This document shows, piece after piece, positions 5,626 to 6,682 of a DNA stretch of 6,682 bases. Source of the DNA: Candidatus Campbellbacteria bacterium RIFCSPLOWO2_02_35_12 (lineage in GTDB: Bacteria; Patescibacteriota; Minisyncoccia; Phycocordibacterales; UBA2163); contig MFAC01000012.1 of the NCBI GenBank assembly GCA_001774455.1, positions 1-6,682 on the forward strand, given 5' to 3'. The notes under the pieces were generated by a model. The model saw nothing but the letters and a program-made list of their open reading frames with translations, had not been told where the DNA came from and did no database searches. Numbering within the stretch: the first letter of the stretch is position 1; the number at the start of each line of letters is the position of its first letter. The translations under genes and the position numbers were made by a program.

Positions 5626-5653
5626 TTGACCGCGTAAAGCCCTGCGGTATTCT
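5626..5653 (+). promoter_or_regulatory. Possible promoter for the transglutaminase-like gene (TTGACC-16-TATTCT)
   Basis: TTGACC (5626-5631, five of six) is followed after 16 nt by TATTCT (5648-5653, four of six). A start site near 5660 would give a leader of about 57 nt that includes a good Shine-Dalgarno. The gene is 122 bp from its upstream neighbour, which is a long gap for this window. Confidence 0.35.
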
Positions 5654-5703
5654 CCTTTTAGAAGCTGAACATTGACTTTTTTATATTTCCGCAATTTTTT
5701 TAT

Positions 5704-5708
5704 AGGAG
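5704..5708 (+). promoter_or_regulatory. Shine-Dalgarno AGGAG fixing the start at 5717
   Basis: AGGAG lies 8 nt before the ATG at 5717. It is the only strong ribosome-binding site in the window and selects this ATG over the in-frame one at 5672, which has no such site and would place the signal peptide internally. Confidence 0.8.
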
Positions 5709-5716
5709 AAAAAAAG

Positions 5717-6409
5717 ATGAAGAAAGAAAAATTTATTTCTGTATCTGTAATCATTGTTTTTTTTGCATTTCTTAATCCTGTTTTTAGTCCTGTTTATGGA
5801 AACGAGAATGACAAATACAGGAAGTGGTGCGAAGAAATGTTTGAGAATGGAATTTATATTTATGAAGGATATAAGAAAATTGCGTTTGAAATAAAATATG
5901 AAGAGGAATTAGCGAGGATTGATTATTGGAAAACTCCACAAGAGACCTACCTTTCCAGAAAAGGTGATTGCGAGGACGCGGCATTTTTGTTTTTAGACAG
6001 TTTGGCTATGAGTCAGAAAAATGGTGGTATTGTTTGGGGATGGGTAATAAACAAAGAGACAGGAATGGGTAAAGCTCACGTCTGGTGCGAACTCATCGCA
6101 AGAGACGGGATTAAATATATTGTTGAGCCTTTTTCTTATAACTGGAATGGAATAACAGCAGCAAAAAATAAATCTGAATATAGAAAACATATATTTAAAC
6201 TTTCTTGCGTTGAGTTTAATCATCTTGCTAAATATCACCATAAATGGGATATTCAGGTCGATTATAAAGAGTTGTTTGTCATTGATAGTTTGATGTATGG
6301 ATATGTAAATAATTCTATTTTGTACAAAAATTTTAATGAAGATTATGATAAAAAACAGGTGATACATATTCTTGAGAAACTTCAAAAATATTTTGCGAGA
6401 AATAAATGA
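5717..6409 (+). CDS. Secreted transglutaminase-like cysteine protein
   Basis: The 230-residue protein starts with a signal peptide (MKKEKF, then a hydrophobic stretch to about 24, probable cleavage after VYG at 28), so it is exported. The core matches the bacterial transglutaminase-like cysteine proteinase pattern: WKTPQETY (71-78), then RKGDCEDAAF with the nucleophile C85, AHVWCE with H121, and YIVEPF with E137 in the position normally held by Asp. The family hydrolyses or rearranges amide bonds in envelope proteins or peptidoglycan-linked peptides; the substrate here cannot be told. The last 80 residues are a charged extension without a domain I recognise. It has its own ribosome-binding site, possible promoter and strong terminator, so it is probably monocistronic. 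Its Shine-Dalgarno-led expression sets it apart from neighbours, which may indicate separate acquisition. The fold is fairly sure; catalytic activity is less so given the Glu. Confidence 0.85.
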   Translation: MKKEKFISVSVIIVFFAFLNPVFSPVYGNENDKYRKWCEEMFENGIYIYEGYKKIAFEIKYEEELARIDYWKTPQETYLSRKGDCEDAAFLFLDSLAMSQKNGGIVWGWVINKETGMGKAHVWCELIARDGIKYIVEPFSYNWNGITAAKNKSEYRKHIFKLSCVEFNHLAKYHHKWDIQVDYKELFVIDSLMYGYVNNSILYKNFNEDYDKKQVIHILEKLQKYFARNK

Positions 6410-6418
6410 AACATTTGA

Positions 6419-6466
6419 CCGCCAATTCAATTAAGTTGTTTTTATCTAATTGAATTGGCGGCTTTT
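6419..6466 (+). terminator. Strong intrinsic terminator after the transglutaminase-like gene
   Basis: CCGCCAATTCAATTA (6419-6433) and its exact complement (6447-6461) form a 15-bp stem around a 13-nt loop, followed by C and TTTT (6463-6466). It starts 10 bp after the stop codon. It also insulates the exonuclease gene that begins 32 bp further on. Confidence 0.8.
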
Positions 6467-6485
6467 CTGTCGGCAAAATTTTAGT

Positions 6486-6491
6486 TATAAT
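6486..6491 (+). promoter_or_regulatory. -10 box for the 6498 gene
   Basis: A perfect TATAAT ends 6 nt before the ATG at 6498, so transcription should begin at or next to the start codon. No Shine-Dalgarno is present and no good -35 is seen. The upstream terminator makes an independent promoter necessary. Confidence 0.55.
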
Positions 6492-6497
6492 GAATCT

Positions 6498-6682
6498 ATG
6501 ATAGTTGTAGACACAGAAGCATCGGGAGTTGATTATAATAAACATTCAATTGTCAGTATTGGCGCGCTTGATTTTAATAATCCAGCCAATCAATTTTACG
6601 ATGAATGCAGAGTGTGGGACGGAGCGCATATTGATAGGGAAGCGTTGGAAGTGAACGGATTTACAAAAGAAGAAATTACTGA
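6498..6682 (+). CDS. DEDDh 3'-5' exonuclease domain protein (5' part only)
   Basis: The first 61 codons are present and the rest lies beyond the window. The protein opens with MIVVDTEASGVD, the Exo I motif of the RNase T / DNA polymerase III epsilon superfamily, with D5 and E7 as metal-binding residues. The next strand (HSIVSIGALDF) and a segment with AHIDREALEVNGFT match the usual layout before Exo II. Such proteins remove nucleotides from 3' ends in repair, proofreading or RNA processing. The remaining acidic and His residues cannot be checked here, so the subgroup is open. The start follows from the DTE motif being within the first residues and from the -10 box 6 nt upstream. Confidence 0.85.
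   Translation, partial: MIVVDTEASGVDYNKHSIVSIGALDFNNPANQFYDECRVWDGAHIDREALEVNGFTKEEIT

Noticed and set aside
5582..5643. AGGGCTT/AAGCCCT pairing after the 5175 gene as a terminator
   Set aside because: The 7-bp stem would enclose a loop of about 48 nt and has no T-run after it.
5672..5716. Upstream in-frame start for the transglutaminase-like protein
   Set aside because: The ATG at 5717 has AGGAG at 8 nt and begins a normal signal peptide; the upstream ATG has neither.
1..6682. tRNA, rRNA or known riboswitch
   Set aside because: I saw no conserved tRNA arms, rRNA segments or riboswitch core motifs on either strand; the only structured non-coding regions are the element copies and the hairpins listed.

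Overview
The window is AT-rich (roughly one third G+C) and compactly coded. It most resembles a Patescibacteria (CPR, Parcubacteria-like) genome. The evidence is the divergent L27 N-terminus ([20 protein letters not shown]), a small membrane-anchored protein with a YHFPWC...GYTPAANCKG domain of a kind I associate with that group, short intergenic gaps and weak Shine-Dalgarno use. A ribosomal protein L9 gene is present; from memory, some CPR lineages lack L9, so a Parcubacteria-type genome fits better than a Microgenomates one. This placement is inference from protein style, not a database result.

Left half (1-2700): two minus-strand genes, corA (Mg2+/Co2+ channel) followed downstream by cysS (cysteinyl-tRNA synthetase). 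A short inserted element lies between them and another lies just past the end of cysS. Centre (2669-3119): a 451-bp divergent intergenic region holding the corA promoter, a small 7-bp tandem repeat, a GC-rich hairpin, two more copies of the element and the probable ctpA promoter. Right half: ctpA (periplasm-facing S41 protease) and rplI run on the plus strand 15 bp apart. They converge on rpmA (L27, minus) across a bidirectional terminator. rpmA diverges from the membrane-anchored Cys-containing protein. A secreted transglutaminase-like protein with its own ribosome-binding site and strong terminator follows, then the start of a DEDDh exonuclease gene cut by the window edge.

The most unusual content is a family of four copies of a ~110-bp quasi-palindromic element (1-100 partial, 1640-1749, 2841-2950, 2997-3106). 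The copies align without gaps, share one orientation, and the three complete ones are each flanked by perfect 7-bp direct repeats (8 bp in two). They therefore look like a small non-autonomous transposable element (MITE-like). One insertion's target duplication contains the corA stop codon. Another lies between the ctpA promoter and its start codon, so the ctpA mRNA probably carries the element as a structured leader.

A second theme is promoter geometry. Several genes (corA, the 5175 gene, the 6498 gene and, before the insertion, ctpA) have a -10 box only 6-9 nt before the ATG and no Shine-Dalgarno, as expected for leaderless or nearly leaderless mRNAs.
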